DNA from: Candidatus Galloscillospira excrementavium
GTDB lineage: Bacteria > Bacillota > Clostridia > Oscillospirales > Oscillospiraceae
Direction of reading: 5' to 3'
Length of the DNA stretch: 15,212 bases
Assembly: GCA_018711785.1 (NCBI GenBank)
Contig: DVHW01000252.1
Location: 1 to 15,212 of the forward strand
Shown here: positions 15,131 to 15,212 of the stretch, one piece after another
Position numbering within the stretch: position 1 is the first letter of the stretch
Layout: the number at the start of each line of letters is the position of its first letter
Program-made: the position numbers and the translations under genes
Notes under the pieces: model-generated
The model's input: the letters and a program-made list of their open reading frames with translations, nothing else
Database searches by the model: none
Told to the model about the DNA's origin: nothing

Positions 15131-15212
15131 CTATTGGTTCAATACGGCGCGATACCCCTTTGTCCTATCCCCGGTGATGGTAATAAAATAGGATGTACCA
15201 AGGCGCGCTTCC
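15131..15212 (-). CDS. Possible C-terminal end of a gene running off the right edge
   Basis: On the minus strand a frame is open from the window edge for 26 codons and stops with TAG at 15131-15133. It would encode a tail containing SYFITITGDRTKGYRAVLNQ. The residues look protein-like, but the third codon positions are only about half G or C, unlike all other genes here, so it could be chance or a gene of different origin. I do not recognise the family. Confidence 0.25.
   Translation of the reverse strand, partial: EARLGTSYFITITGDRTKGYRAVLNQ

Noticed and set aside
14967..15191. A 74-codon plus-strand open frame after Enzyme I
   Set aside because: It runs straight through the operon terminator stem and lacks a ribosome site.

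Overview
The window looks like chromosomal DNA of a GC-rich anaerobic Clostridia member, probably the Oscillospiraceae (Flavonifractor, Lawsonibacter or Pseudoflavonifractor-like). This placement is inference. It rests on almost all third codon positions being G or C, strong GGAGG ribosome sites, a ferredoxin-linked 2-oxoacid oxidoreductase, and a Firmicute-type HPr with both His15 and Ser46. I see no transposase, integrase, CRISPR array, tRNA or rRNA.

Left part (1-1882): a 2-keto-4-pentenoate hydratase-family gene on the + strand converges on an IclR-family regulator on the - strand. They share a bidirectional terminator. The IclR gene has its own good promoter, with an inverted repeat over the -35 box.

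Centre-left (1883-7337): one tightly packed minus-strand operon runs P-loop ATPase, 8Fe ferredoxin, alpha, beta and gamma subunits of a VorB/KorA-type 2-oxoacid:ferredoxin oxidoreductase, then an acetyl-CoA hydrolase/4-hydroxybutyrate-type CoA-transferase. Junctions are ATGA overlaps or near contacts. The expected metabolism is oxidative decarboxylation of a 2-oxoacid to an acyl-CoA with reduced ferredoxin, followed by CoA transfer to another carboxylate. A FadR/GntR-FCD regulator is transcribed divergently. The shared intergenic region holds two back-to-back promoters and three copies of a TGTATGAY half-site.

Centre-right (7303-8623): a fumarylacetoacetate-hydrolase-family enzyme lies downstream of a 53-residue, two-helix membrane protein that I do not recognise, apparently under one promoter. 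It converges on the GntR gene across a second bidirectional terminator. The following intergenic stretch of about 320 bases contains promoters on both strands and operator-like repeats.

Right part (8624-15056): an apparently self-contained fructose phosphotransferase operon, with DeoR-type regulator (fruR), 1-phosphofructokinase (fruK), fructose EII with two tandem IIA domains followed by IIB and IIC (fruA), HPr (ptsH) and Enzyme I (ptsP/ptsI). It carries the whole relay from phosphoenolpyruvate to fructose 1,6-bisphosphate. A strong hairpin with a short T-run lies between ptsH and ptsP, and a 21-bp-stem terminator closes the operon. The last 80 bases may hold the tail of another minus-strand gene.

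Most families are well known. The items most worth a second look are the uncharacterised ATPase leading the oxidoreductase operon, the three-half-site divergent control region, the tandem IIA domains, the ptsH-ptsP hairpin, and the small membrane protein paired with the FAH-family enzyme.
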